Part shown: positions 33,372 to 42,584 of the stretch, piece after piece
Layout: every line of letters begins with the position of its first letter
Numbering within the stretch: position 1 is the first letter of the stretch
NCBI RefSeq assembly: GCF_900155555.1
Contig: NZ_FUHN01000007.1
Location: 76,178-140,177, forward strand
Length of the DNA: 64,000 nucleotides
Direction: 5' to 3'
Source of the DNA: Mobilibacterium timonense
Lineage (GTDB): Bacteria; Bacillota; Clostridia; Peptostreptococcales; Anaerovoracaceae
Translations under genes and position numbers: made by a program
Notes under the pieces: model-generated
What the model was told of the DNA's origin: nothing
The model's database searches: none
Seen by the model: only the letters and a program-made list of their open reading frames with translations

Positions 33372-34475
33372 CTATTGCTCGTTCAGCGTAAGTTTTATCA
33401 CGACAGGGTTGTGATCTGAGTTCCTGAAGCCGAGATCCTGGGTCTGCAGAGAGTTTACAGTGATGTTGCTGGATACGATAAAGCCGTCGATAATGTAATA
33501 CTGGAAGTCCTCTGGTGATCTGGACTTTGCCGTGTCAAGGGCTTTGTCAAGAGAGCGGCAGCTCGGCGTGCCGTTGTCCATGTAGAACTGCAGGCTGTCG
33601 TTGAAGTCGCTGGTGTCGATGGCACCGGCCTTCCACATTCCGTCGAGAACCGGATACGGATTTTCCACGCTGGAAAAGATCTGGTTGAAGTCTCCGGCTG
33701 CGATGACGTAATTCCCTTTTGCCGTTTCTTTCTGAAGAATGTTCCTGAGCATCTCGGTCTGCTTTTTCTTGCCCTCGCCATTGTCGTATGCTTCGAGGTG
33801 AAGGTTCACAAGCACCAGTTCCTTGTCAGAATCCTCCAGCTTAACGCGGTTCACGGACAGACATCTCTTAAGGTTGCCGAGGCGTACCGGCCAGGAGAAG
33901 GGACAAGGGAGCTGTATCCTCGTGGCATCAGCGATACCGTAGCGGCTGAATGTCTGGATACCGCTGTTGACCTTGCCGATCATAGGCAGGGGATAAGGTA
34001 TCCATGCAACCTTGAAATTCGTTGCAAATGTAGTATCGTATCCGTCAAAGGCCTTGTTCAGCATTTTCGATTCGTCAATGTAGTTTGAGCGGGTGGAATT
34101 CTGATCCACCTCCTGAAAAAATCCCACATCCGGGTCCACCGACTGGATCTCATCAGTGATGCCCTTCATGTTCTCGTTCAGGCGGTCTTTGTCCGCCGTC
34201 TTCACGGAGCTTCCGCCGTCCATGAAGAAATCAGCGTTGTCTCCCAGAGCACCGTATCCGATGTTCCAGGTCATTGCCGTGATCTGATCGCCCTCAGATA
34301 TCTCCGCTGAAGATGAGCCGTTTACTTTCAAGGACTCTCTTTCCGCCGGCCTGTATTCCGTAGCGGTGAGAAAACCGAGAAAAGCAACGAAAGCTAGCGC
34401 TATACAGATAATAATTATCAGTATAACACGCAGGACCCTCTGCCAGGGCTTCAAAGGCTTCGTCGTGCCTGTCAT
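33372..34475 (-). CDS. Membrane-anchored endonuclease/exonuclease/phosphatase-family protein
   Basis: A 367-residue protein with one N-terminal transmembrane segment (about 14-38) and an outward-facing catalytic domain of the DNase I-like fold. Motifs are TWNIGYG, FFQEVD, NLHLEAYDNGEG, AAGDFNQ and the C-terminal SDHNPVVIKL. Family members cleave phosphodiesters in nucleic acids, sphingolipids or inositol phosphates. The membrane anchor suggests an external substrate, but which one is unclear. It is a single gene between a bidirectional terminator and the pheS upstream region. Confidence 0.88.
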   Translation of the reverse strand: MTGTTKPLKPWQRVLRVILIIIICIALAFVAFLGFLTATEYRPAERESLKVNGSSSAEISEGDQITAMTWNIGYGALGDNADFFMDGGSSVKTADKDRLNENMKGITDEIQSVDPDVGFFQEVDQNSTRSNYIDESKMLNKAFDGYDTTFATNFKVAWIPYPLPMIGKVNSGIQTFSRYGIADATRIQLPCPFSWPVRLGNLKRCLSVNRVKLEDSDKELVLVNLHLEAYDNGEGKKKQTEMLRNILQKETAKGNYVIAAGDFNQIFSSVENPYPVLDGMWKAGAIDTSDFNDSLQFYMDNGTPSCRSLDKALDTAKSRSPEDFQYYIIDGFIVSSNITVNSLQTQDLGFRNSDHNPVVIKLTLNEQ

Positions 34476-34774
34476 ATTAAGTTACCTCCAAACCATTATT
34501 CAAGTCGTTCATCTCCCAGTGAACGATATCATTAAGTGTAACAATGTTTTGCTATCAATACAATGAATATTCTCCAGCCGCGCTATTACGATACTGACTC
34601 GACAAAATATGATCTCTCGCGTTTCGAAACGTTTTTTTTTACAAAACAATCCGTATTTTTTGTTGATCCATCACATTTCGCGATTGAGGAAAATCGCACA
34701 ACATGTTAAACTTAACAAGTTACTTTTAGAATGCATATTTGGCAAAAAATTTGCTGCAAGAAGGGAGAATCAAT
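34476..34774 (+). other. Upstream region of pheST
   Basis: This AT-rich 299-base gap was searched for a T-box, common upstream of aminoacyl-tRNA synthetase genes, and none was seen. It contains a small palindrome CGTTTCGAAACG followed by nine Ts at 34620-34640, which is terminator-like but has a very short stem. Several inverted segments (TTTCGCGATTGAGGAAAATCG) and the pheS ribosome site AGAAGGGAG follow. Confidence 0.45.
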
Positions 34775-35812
34775 ATGCTGGACAGATTAGAGAAGATCCG
34801 TCAGGAGGGTCTCGAGAAGATCGAAGAGGCGGCAAGCGTTGAATCGCTGCAGGAGGTCCGCCGCGAGCTCACAGGTAAGAAGGGGCAGCTAACAGATGTG
34901 CTGAAGAGCCTGAAGACGCTTGAGCCTGACATGAAGAGACAGGTTGGCATGAAGGCCAACGAGATCAAGGAGTTTTTCTCAGAAAAGATAAAGGAAAGAG
35001 AAGAGGAGATCGTTGCTTCGGAGTCCGCACTGGATGAGGAGATCGACCTTACGCTTCCTGGCAATGCTCCACAGGGCGGAGCGCTGCACCCTATAACACA
35101 GATGTGCTATGACCTGAATGACGCCTTTCTCTCCCTGGGCTTTGAGGTCTTTAGCGAGGACGACATCAGCAGTGAAAAATTTGCTTTTGATAACCTGAAT
35201 TTTGCCATGGACCACCCGGCAAGGGCCACCATGGACACATACTGGATCGAAGGCACCGAGAACCTGTCAGGCAACGAGAGACTTTGCCTGAGACCGCACC
35301 TCACCGGAGGATCCGTGCGCTACCTGATGAAGCACGGCGCACCAGCGAGATTCGTGTACCCTGGCAGGGTGTTCAGAAACGAGAACACCGACGCAAGGCA
35401 TGAAAGAGCTTTTTTCCAGTACGAAGCGCTTATTGTTGACAAGGACCTCAGCTTTTCCTCGGGAAAAGTAATGATCCAGACGATCCTCGAGAAGGTGTTC
35501 GGCAGGAAGATCAACGTCCGCATGAGAGAGGGCTTCTTCCCGTTCACAGAGCCGGGCTATGAGATTGACATGGAGTGTCTGGTGTGCGGCGGAAAGGGCT
35601 GCAGGGTCTGCAACGGAAACGGCTGGATCGAGGTCATGCCTGGCGGAGTCATCCATCCGAACGTACTGAGAGCTGCCGGTCTGGATCCGGATGTATATTC
35701 CGGATTCTACACGAACATCGGTCTGGACAGACTGGTCATGATGAGATACGGAGTGGACGACGTAAGGTTGTTCCACAGCGCCGATCTCAGATTCCTGAGG
35801 CAGTTCAAGTAG
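34775..35812 (+). CDS. pheS: Phenylalanyl-tRNA synthetase, alpha subunit
   Basis: The catalytic subunit of the heterotetrameric class II synthetase that charges tRNA-Phe. Residues 1-85 form the coiled-coil tRNA-binding arm; the catalytic core follows. Class II motif 2 is near RVFRNENTDARHERAFFQYE and motif 3 near the C-terminal GLDRLVMMRYGVDDVR. The ATG at 34775 has AAGGGAG seven bases before it, giving 345 residues. The frame is open from 34739 without a ribosome site. A CxxC pair cluster (CLVCGGKGCRVCNGNG) sits in the insertion common to bacterial PheS. Confidence 0.97.
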   Translation: MLDRLEKIRQEGLEKIEEAASVESLQEVRRELTGKKGQLTDVLKSLKTLEPDMKRQVGMKANEIKEFFSEKIKEREEEIVASESALDEEIDLTLPGNAPQGGALHPITQMCYDLNDAFLSLGFEVFSEDDISSEKFAFDNLNFAMDHPARATMDTYWIEGTENLSGNERLCLRPHLTGGSVRYLMKHGAPARFVYPGRVFRNENTDARHERAFFQYEALIVDKDLSFSSGKVMIQTILEKVFGRKINVRMREGFFPFTEPGYEIDMECLVCGGKGCRVCNGNGWIEVMPGGVIHPNVLRAAGLDPDVYSGFYTNIGLDRLVMMRYGVDDVRLFHSADLRFLRQFK

Positions 35813-35831
35813 TGTAAGGAGGTTTGGAATA

Positions 35832-38252
35832 ATGAAAGTATCACTGAATTGGGTCAAGAAATACGTCCAGCTTTCTGAGGATCTCACAAATGAGCAGCTG
35901 GCATACGATCTCACCATGCGCACGGTGGAGGTCGAGAACGTAGAGAGCAGCGCGGATAAATTCAAAAACATAGTAGTAGGAGTGATCAGATCCGTCGAGC
36001 CGCATCCGGATGCAGACAGGCTGAGAGTCTGCATGGTGGACGTAGGTGACGGAGAGGACAAGCAGATCGTATGCGGAGGCTCAAATCTCTACGAAGGGGA
36101 AAAAGTAGTCGTATCCAAGCCGGGTGCAATGGTGTACTGGCACGGCGAAGGCGAGCCTGTTGCCATCAAAGAGACGAAGATGAGGGGCGTAAAGTCCTAC
36201 GGCATGATCTGCGGAGCAACAGAGGTCTACCTGGAGGATTACTATCCGCCGTCAGACGAGAGAGAGATCGTGGATCTCGGAGACACGGACTGCTATCCGG
36301 GTGAAAATCTTGCTGAAGTCATCGGGATGGACGACACCATCCTGGAGATCGACAACAAGTCACTGACCAACAGGCCTGACCTGTGGGGCCACTACGGTAT
36401 AGCAAGAGAGCTGGCCGCCATATACAAGGTGCCGCTCAAGCCTCTTTCCCAGGAAAAGCCTGATCCTTCTCTGCCAGGCTATCAGGTGGACATCCAGGTC
36501 CCTGACAAGTGCAGACGCTTTGCCGCCATCGTCATCGATGGTGTCGACAGCAGGCCTTCTCCGAACTGGATGAAGACCGCCGTTACGAACGGAGGAATGA
36601 GACCGATCAACGCCATCGTAGATATAACCAACTACATCATGATGGCCGTAGGACAGCCTACACACGGATACGATTTTTCCCACGTTGAAGACCACATCAT
36701 CGTCAGAAACGCGAAGCCGGGAGAGAAGCTGATCCTCCTGGATCAGAGCGACCTGGATCTCACCGAGAGCGATCTGGTCATCTGCGACGTGGAGGAGCCT
36801 ATCAGCCTTGCGGGCATCAGGGGAGGAAGAAAGGATTCGATCCTTCCTGACACCAGAAAGATCGTCCTGGAGTTGGCCAACTTCAGCGCCGAGACCATCA
36901 GAAAGACGGGAAAGCGCTTCGACCAGAAGACCGATGCTTCCATCAGGTACGAAAAGGGCATCGACACACAGAGAGTGGATCAGGGAATTTCCCTGGCCAT
37001 GGAGCTTTTCAGGGAGATCTTCCCTGAGTCCAGGATCCTGGCCTACGGAGATACATATCCGGTGAAGACGGAGCAGTCGGTGATCCAGGTGGACAGGGGA
37101 CTGCTCGATCGCCGTCTCGGAAAGGTGTTCCCGGATGCCGAGATCGAGGACACACTCACCAGACTTGGATATGATGTGCAGTGGAATGAAAAGGGGTTCC
37201 TTGCGACTGCTCCAACGTGGAGATCCACGGGAGATGTGTCCATGTGGGACGACGTCATGGGAGACCTTGCGAGGATATGGTCCTTCGAGAGCTTCGAGGC
37301 TACACCTCTCCCTGTGAACTTCGAAAATGCAGTCCACCAGCCAGTTCAGGATCTTGACAGGAAGCTGAGAGAGCATCTGGCCTTCCGCTGCGGATTCAAC
37401 GAGATCTTCACTTACCCATGGGTAGAGGAGAAGTACATCGACGCCGCAGGCATCGATAAGACCGATGCCGTTCGGCTGGCTACACCTCCGGCACCTGACA
37501 TGGTGAACCTGAGGCAGTCCCTCGTTCCGGGCATGCTGGAATCGGTGATGAAAAACCTGAGATACTTCGAGGACTTCAAACTCTTCGAGATGGCACAGGT
37601 GTACCACAAGGGCGAGTACCACGAGAGCACCGAGGAGGAGACGCTGCCTGTACAGAAGTTGACCCTCTGCGGAGCAGTAGTAGGTAAGGATGGAAAAAAT
37701 GACTTCTTCGATGCCAAGGGTGCGGTGGAGTCGCTGGCGAGGTACTGCCAGATGGAGCCGCTTACACTGAAGCAGGTTGAGAAGCCGTCCTGGGCAGATG
37801 AAAAGGTATACCTGAACATCCTCCGCGGAAAGAAAGTCATCGGAGCGCTGGGACTGGTATCCGTACAGGCTATGAACGCTGCCGGCATCAAGAGGACGAA
37901 CATGGCCGTATTCGAGCTGGATGAGACGGCTCTGGAGCCTCTCGCATCCAGAGACAACAAGTTCGAGCACCTGCCTCTGTATCCTGAGGTGGATGAAGAC
38001 CTGTCCATCCTGGTGGATGAGGGCATCAAGTGGGCCGACATCGCAGAGGCCATCAAGCATCACTGCAAGGACCTGAGGTTCGTCGAGGAATACAGAGGAC
38101 AGCAGGTACCTGAGGGAAAGAAGTCCGTCACCCTGAGCCTGACCATTGGATCGGACAAGGGCACAATGGATTCCAAGGCGATCGACAAGAGAATGAACAA
38201 GATCATCAAGACACTGGAGAACAAGGTAGGCGCCGAGCTGAGAGAGGGCTAG
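35832..38252 (+). CDS. pheT: Phenylalanyl-tRNA synthetase, beta subunit
   Basis: The 806-residue partner of PheS, with the normal domain order. An EMAP-like tRNA-binding domain lies near 40-150 (with MRGVKSYGMICG), followed by the B3/B4 editing domain around 210-390 that removes mischarged Tyr, the B5 domain around 400-470, the core, and a C-terminal ferredoxin-like anticodon-binding domain from about 715. AAGGAGG lies before the ATG, 19 bases after pheS. The gene ends before a hairpin (38255-38300) and a strong terminator. Confidence 0.97.
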   Translation: MKVSLNWVKKYVQLSEDLTNEQLAYDLTMRTVEVENVESSADKFKNIVVGVIRSVEPHPDADRLRVCMVDVGDGEDKQIVCGGSNLYEGEKVVVSKPGAMVYWHGEGEPVAIKETKMRGVKSYGMICGATEVYLEDYYPPSDEREIVDLGDTDCYPGENLAEVIGMDDTILEIDNKSLTNRPDLWGHYGIARELAAIYKVPLKPLSQEKPDPSLPGYQVDIQVPDKCRRFAAIVIDGVDSRPSPNWMKTAVTNGGMRPINAIVDITNYIMMAVGQPTHGYDFSHVEDHIIVRNAKPGEKLILLDQSDLDLTESDLVICDVEEPISLAGIRGGRKDSILPDTRKIVLELANFSAETIRKTGKRFDQKTDASIRYEKGIDTQRVDQGISLAMELFREIFPESRILAYGDTYPVKTEQSVIQVDRGLLDRRLGKVFPDAEIEDTLTRLGYDVQWNEKGFLATAPTWRSTGDVSMWDDVMGDLARIWSFESFEATPLPVNFENAVHQPVQDLDRKLREHLAFRCGFNEIFTYPWVEEKYIDAAGIDKTDAVRLATPPAPDMVNLRQSLVPGMLESVMKNLRYFEDFKLFEMAQVYHKGEYHESTEEETLPVQKLTLCGAVVGKDGKNDFFDAKGAVESLARYCQMEPLTLKQVEKPSWADEKVYLNILRGKKVIGALGLVSVQAMNAAGIKRTNMAVFELDETALEPLASRDNKFEHLPLYPEVDEDLSILVDEGIKWADIAEAIKHHCKDLRFVEEYRGQQVPEGKKSVTLSLTIGSDKGTMDSKAIDKRMNKIIKTLENKVGAELREG

Positions 38253-38318
38253 GAACGAGCCGGGACCAGTCCGCTTTTACGCTTGCGGAGGGGGCTCGGA
38301 ATACAAAAAAACAGAAGC

Positions 38319-38344
38319 GGGGCTGCTCACAAAGCAGCCCCTTT
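38319..38344. terminator. Bidirectional terminator between pheT and thiN
   Basis: GGGGCTGCT pairs perfectly with AGCAGCCCC around a 5-base loop. On the plus strand three Ts follow. On the minus strand the hairpin is followed by GCTTCTGTTTTTTT, so it serves the thiN transcript well. Confidence 0.85.
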
Positions 38345-38394
38345 CACATATGCTGAGATATCTGCACGCAGCTTTGACATTCAGCGAAGAGCGC

Positions 38395-39039
38395 CTACTT
38401 CTCTTCGATGTCGCTGGACCTTGCTATGAGGAGAGAGCCTTTTTTTACAGAGACCCTGGCCGCATCTCCGGAGACCTCGTTGCTGATACCCAGCGTCGAA
38501 GCGCGCTTCATGTCAACATTGGAGAGCTGGTATTTCGCGCCTGATATGGTGACGCCCCTGGCCTCACGGTCCAGTGGCACAACACCGAAATACTGGTACC
38601 GCAGGGATTTCGGGAGGACGATCGAGCTGTTTGTGATCATGGTCAGGTAGTTCCGGTCGTCCATGAATCTCAGCTTTATCTTGTCGCTGTACTTGCTGAG
38701 GATGGAGATGTTCCCGAGCATGTGGTCCAGGCGTCCGCCTATGCCGCCGTAGCAGGTGACGTCGTCGCAGCCCATCTCCACCGCATGGTTGAGGCTTGCC
38801 TCGGCGTCGGTGATGTCCTTTTCGGCGGGGTAGGTGATGTAAAGACAGTCGAATTTCTCGTCGATGCTGGTGGAATCGAAGTCGCCGATGACTACGTCTG
38901 GAAGTATGTTGTAGCTTCTGGCGATCATCTGTCCGCCGTCGGCGCATATGATGTAGTCGGCCTCTTCTGTGAGCTGGTACAGAAGCTGGTCGGACGGGTA
39001 GTTAACATAGGATAGAATTATCAGACATTTTTTGCTCAT
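38395..39039 (-). CDS. thiN: Thiamine pyrophosphokinase
   Basis: Transfers pyrophosphate from ATP to thiamine, making thiamine diphosphate, the cofactor needed among others by the acetolactate synthase encoded in this window. The motifs CADGG, GDFDS, EKDITDAE and GGIGGRLDH are all present, and the C-terminal half is the thiamine-binding beta domain. At 214 residues it is normal length. CAGGAGG lies upstream of the ATG. It is a single gene, convergent with pheST. Confidence 0.95.
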   Translation of the reverse strand: MSKKCLIILSYVNYPSDQLLYQLTEEADYIICADGGQMIARSYNILPDVVIGDFDSTSIDEKFDCLYITYPAEKDITDAEASLNHAVEMGCDDVTCYGGIGGRLDHMLGNISILSKYSDKIKLRFMDDRNYLTMITNSSIVLPKSLRYQYFGVVPLDREARGVTISGAKYQLSNVDMKRASTLGISNEVSGDAARVSVKKGSLLIARSSDIEEK

Positions 39040-39206
39040 GGTTATTGCCTCCTGATAACTGGATTATACACCACAGGGGGTTGTGCAAAAACACCGGTAG
39101 AATATAATAGTTTTCACGCTCTCATCATTTTGCTTTGTATACTTGTGAGATGTATAGGAACGATGAAAGGTCAGAGTAAGGGTATTGTTTATAGAGGGGA
39201 GTTTCG

Positions 39207-40208
39207 ATGAGGGTTCCGTATGATAATCTGGAATACCGTCAGTTTATGGACACGACAGTCAGGAAGTGGCTGGACGAAAAGGTGGCCGAGGGCAGGGTCA
39301 CAACGCCCGACGACATGGAGCTGCAGTATTTCAAGGCCGTTCAGGATGATGACGTTGAAAATAAGGGAAATATTGTTATAATACACGGGCACAGCGAGTT
39401 TTTCGGGAAGTACCACGAGGTGGCCTATGATTTCTACGACATGGGGTATTCGGTGTATTTCCTGCAGCTCAGAGGCCACGGGAAGTCCATGCACGTCTCT
39501 CACGACCCGGAGTACATCCACGTGAAAAGCTTCCTTGAATACGTCACGGACATCAAGACCTTCATGGACGAAGTGGTGCTGAAGGACGGCAATGCCGGTC
39601 CACGCATACTCTTCGCCCACTCCATGGGAGGCTGCGCCTCCGGTCTTTTCCTGGAGAGACACCCCGGATACTTCCACTACGGGATCCTGTGCTCGCCGCT
39701 GTGCAAGCTCAGCTTCCCTAAGGACCCTTACTGGAGGGGCAGGATAAAGCTCTTCTATTCGGGCGTCATGGGCTGGGAGGACGAGGCCGTGGAGGGGATG
39801 AAGCGCTTCGACGAGAAAAAGATAAGGTGCATCCCCGTGAATTTTTCGGCGGTGCGGTACGAGTATCAGTTCAGGCAGAGGGTGGAGGTGCCGGAATACC
39901 GGGCACACATGACCACCTATTCCTGGATCCGTGCGGCCTACCAGGCCAGCAGTGAGCTGATGGCGAAGTGCAGTGTGATACAGATCCCGCTGCTTCTGCT
40001 GAGCGGCACTGCGGATCACATGCTGGACCGCCAGGGACACTTCGATTTCGCCGAGAGGACCGGAAACACGAAACTGGTTGAGATAGAGAACGCCAGCCAC
40101 GATATTTACTCCTGTGCGCCGGAGATACTGGAGGATTTCTGGGACGCCATAGACAGCTTCCTGGAAGAGATGGAACGCAGTTTCAACAGCGATAAGGCTA
40201 AAATTTGA
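39207..40208 (+). CDS. Alpha/beta hydrolase (lysophospholipase-like)
   Basis: A 333-residue serine hydrolase resembling PldB/monoglyceride lipase proteins. The oxyanion-hole start IVIIHGHSEFFGKY, the cap opening LRGHGKS, the nucleophile Ser139 in AHSMGG, the Asp in LLSGTADHML and the His in ENASHDIYS make a complete triad. No signal peptide is seen, so it should act in the cytoplasm, probably on lysophospholipids or monoglycerides. It is 8 bases from the next membrane-protein gene, so they form an operon. Confidence 0.88.
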   Translation: MRVPYDNLEYRQFMDTTVRKWLDEKVAEGRVTTPDDMELQYFKAVQDDDVENKGNIVIIHGHSEFFGKYHEVAYDFYDMGYSVYFLQLRGHGKSMHVSHDPEYIHVKSFLEYVTDIKTFMDEVVLKDGNAGPRILFAHSMGGCASGLFLERHPGYFHYGILCSPLCKLSFPKDPYWRGRIKLFYSGVMGWEDEAVEGMKRFDEKKIRCIPVNFSAVRYEYQFRQRVEVPEYRAHMTTYSWIRAAYQASSELMAKCSVIQIPLLLLSGTADHMLDRQGHFDFAERTGNTKLVEIENASHDIYSCAPEILEDFWDAIDSFLEEMERSFNSDKAKI

Positions 40209-40216
40209 GGTAAAAG

Positions 40217-41455
40217 ATGAACAACAGATACATTGTGAGAGAGCCCAACGGACTTATACGAGTTCTGACACAAAGGCACCTGGACGGCCACATGGCCAAC
40301 TATTTCCTGGGGATATTCATATTCATGCTCCTGGACGAGTGGATCCCCAACATCCTGGGAGTGTTTATCCCAAGGTCGTATTTCGACGTGCTGGGATACA
40401 CCCAGAACATGCCGGCCGACGTGATACAGAACCTCCCGCGGCTGCCCTTCGTGATGCTGGTGTATGCGGTGCTCATGGGCGGCGTGCTGGTCATGGGAAG
40501 GTGTATCTACACTTTGTATTTTCTCCGCAACCGCTCGGTGTCACTGCCTTCGCTTTTTGACGGCTTTCAGTTTTATCTGAAGGCGCTTGGGCTGTACTTC
40601 ATACAAGTGCTGATCATCTCGGCCATGACCATGCTCTTCATATTCCCGGGCGTGATAGCCTATTTCATGTTCAGCCAGTCGTTCTTCATACTGGCGGATG
40701 ACCCTTCGAAAGGGATCTTCCAGATCCTGGCAGAGAGCCGTCTCCGCATGGCCGGCAACAAGATGAAGCTCTTTTCCTTCGACATGACATATCTGCTGCT
40801 GATAATGCTCTGTCTGATACCTTCATACGCGATTCAGTACTACAGTGGATTCGATTCTTCGACGCTTCTGTGGACGGTGATCTATCTGGTCTTAAGGCTC
40901 CCGATGGTCTACGCCATGGGACAGCTGTACCTCGGTCAGACCGTGTTTTACGAACTGCTGATCACCGGCGGATTCAGGAGGTTCGAGTACAGGGGTGAGA
41001 GCACGTTCAGGGACGCCTTCGACCAGGCCCCGAACATGTCAGGGTATCCGTTCGGCATGGGACGTCAGGACCAGGGGCAGAGTGGGTATTACGGAGGTGT
41101 GCAGAGCGATCGGAATGAGCAGAACGGACAGACAACTCAGGACGTGAACTACGAACAGCAACCGTATAGAGACACTCAGCCAGATGATAAAGCGGCCGGT
41201 AACGAGAACGCCGGGACTGAGGATACGGAAAAAACAGGATACACCGAGGCGAAGGATCCCGTATCTGCGGAGAATTCCAGTCCTGCCGACGCCGATAGCT
41301 GTGCTGACGAGTCTGTAACGGAAAACTACCAGGTGGATGAGACTGCTGATGCCGGCCAGCCGGTGGAGGATGTGGATGGAAGCGTAGATGAAGTATCTCA
41401 GGGAGACTTAGACGATCCTTTCGGCGACGAGGATGACGACGGATTCCAGAACTGA
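40217..41455 (+). CDS. DUF975-like membrane protein with long acidic tail
   Basis: A 412-residue protein. Residues 1-260 contain about five or six hydrophobic segments in the arrangement of DUF975-type proteins, with a conserved-looking middle SFFILADDPSKGIFQILAES. Residues 270-412 form a disordered, strongly acidic tail rich in Asp, Glu, Asn and Gln and poor in hydrophobics. The function is unknown. It follows the lysophospholipase-like gene by 8 bases, hinting at a membrane-lipid role. The tail is much more acidic than anything else in the window. Confidence 0.7.
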   Translation: MNNRYIVREPNGLIRVLTQRHLDGHMANYFLGIFIFMLLDEWIPNILGVFIPRSYFDVLGYTQNMPADVIQNLPRLPFVMLVYAVLMGGVLVMGRCIYTLYFLRNRSVSLPSLFDGFQFYLKALGLYFIQVLIISAMTMLFIFPGVIAYFMFSQSFFILADDPSKGIFQILAESRLRMAGNKMKLFSFDMTYLLLIMLCLIPSYAIQYYSGFDSSTLLWTVIYLVLRLPMVYAMGQLYLGQTVFYELLITGGFRRFEYRGESTFRDAFDQAPNMSGYPFGMGRQDQGQSGYYGGVQSDRNEQNGQTTQDVNYEQQPYRDTQPDDKAAGNENAGTEDTEKTGYTEAKDPVSAENSSPADADSCADESVTENYQVDETADAGQPVEDVDGSVDEVSQGDLDDPFGDEDDDGFQN

Positions 41456-41655
41456 CACCGTCCTCATCCCGAGAGCCTCGGCGGTCTCGCCTGTGCTGCA
41501 TTCCACGATAGGCTGGTAGTAGACCTTGAGCCACTGATTTCTGACCGTCCTGTCCACATTTGCCAGCACGTGCGTCCGTATTTTCTCGTTCAGCTCCAGC
41601 TCCTCATCGTAATAGAGGAGCCGGATCCAGTTGATGCCGATTCCTTTTTCTATTG
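41456..41655 (-). pseudogene. EAL-domain (cyclic-di-GMP phosphodiesterase) remnant
   Basis: On the minus strand, between the rluA stop and the convergent membrane-protein gene, one frame reads INWIRLLYYDEELELNEKI and further on QWLKVYYQPIVECSTGETA then EAL. The YYQPIV and EAL pattern is the opening of an EAL domain, preceded by a helical linker like that found after GGDEF or PAS modules. There is no start codon and the domain breaks off after EAL. It is the decayed middle of a c-di-GMP signalling gene. Confidence 0.65.
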
Positions 41656-42564
41656 TTATTTTATCTGATCCCGCAGCCCTGCTATGAGCCCTGCCATGTC
41701 GTCAGGCAGAGGGGCCGTGATGTCCAGAATGTCCCCGGAGACCGGGTGGTGTATCACTATGCGGGTAGAGTGGAGAGCCTGCCGGTCCAGCATCCCGTCA
41801 CCGGTCCCGTAGAGTGGGTCTCCCACCAGCGGGTATCCGATATGAGCCATGTGCACCCTGATCTGGTGAGTACGTCCAGTGTGAAGAGTCAGGCGTACCA
41901 GCGTGGTGTCCCGAAACCTTTCGAGAACGTGGACATCGGTGACCGCCGGCTTTCCATCAGGCAGGACTGCCCTGTGTATGTTGTCGTCCACCGGGCGGCC
42001 GATCGGAAGGTCGATGGTGAAGTCTCTCTGATCCTCAGGGATGACTCCGTGGACCACCGCCGTGTATTCCTTTATAACGTTTCTCGCCCGGAGCTGTGTG
42101 GATATCTCGTTTTGGGCGTTGGAATTCTTTGCGACTATCACGATGCCCGTGGTGTCCATGTCGATCCTGTTGGCGAAGCGTATCTTGAAGCTCTGGTGGG
42201 TGTCCTCCATGTACTTCTGGATCCCGTTTGCCAGGGTGTGATACGGATGTCCCTTTGTCGGATGGACCGTGATCCCCGGCTGCTTGTTCACTATCAGGAG
42301 ATCGTCGTCCTCGAAAAGAACGCTTATCGGAATGTCCTCGGGAGGAAAATCGCTCTTTTCCTCCGGGAGCCTTATGGAAATGATGTCTCCGGGGTGGACC
42401 ACTGTGTGGCCTGGGACAGGCTGCCCGTTAAGGTCGACCAGCTTGTCGAATTTCATCCTGGTCCTGAACCGGTGGGAAAATTTAAACTCCGACCGCAGGA
42501 GCTCTGCTACTCTCTTGCCGTCGTCTCCGGTGGTAACTGTGTATTTGTATTTTGCCTTGTTCAT
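41656..42564 (-). CDS. RluA-family pseudouridine synthase
   Basis: A 302-residue enzyme that isomerises uridine in structured RNA. An S4 RNA-binding domain (about 15-70) precedes the catalytic domain. The catalytic motif reads NRIDMDTTG (132-140) with Asp135, where most family members have HRLDxxTSG. The downstream GRTHQIRVHMAHIGYPLVGD block is intact. Which RNA position it modifies cannot be told. It lies 20 bases after nadK in a leftward pepF-nadK-rluA operon. The ribosome site is weak. Confidence 0.9.
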   Translation of the reverse strand: MNKAKYKYTVTTGDDGKRVAELLRSEFKFSHRFRTRMKFDKLVDLNGQPVPGHTVVHPGDIISIRLPEEKSDFPPEDIPISVLFEDDDLLIVNKQPGITVHPTKGHPYHTLANGIQKYMEDTHQSFKIRFANRIDMDTTGIVIVAKNSNAQNEISTQLRARNVIKEYTAVVHGVIPEDQRDFTIDLPIGRPVDDNIHRAVLPDGKPAVTDVHVLERFRDTTLVRLTLHTGRTHQIRVHMAHIGYPLVGDPLYGTGDGMLDRQALHSTRIVIHHPVSGDILDITAPLPDDMAGLIAGLRDQIK

Positions 42565-42584
42565 CTCGATATCTGAAGTTTCTC

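Noticed and set aside
34476-34774. T-box or other riboswitch upstream of pheS
   Set aside because: No GGTGGNACCGCG antiterminator or Stem I motif was found. Only a weak palindrome with a T run is present.
36360-38063. Long minus-strand open frame of 567 codons
   Set aside because: It is fully antisense to pheT and has no recognisable motif or ribosome site.
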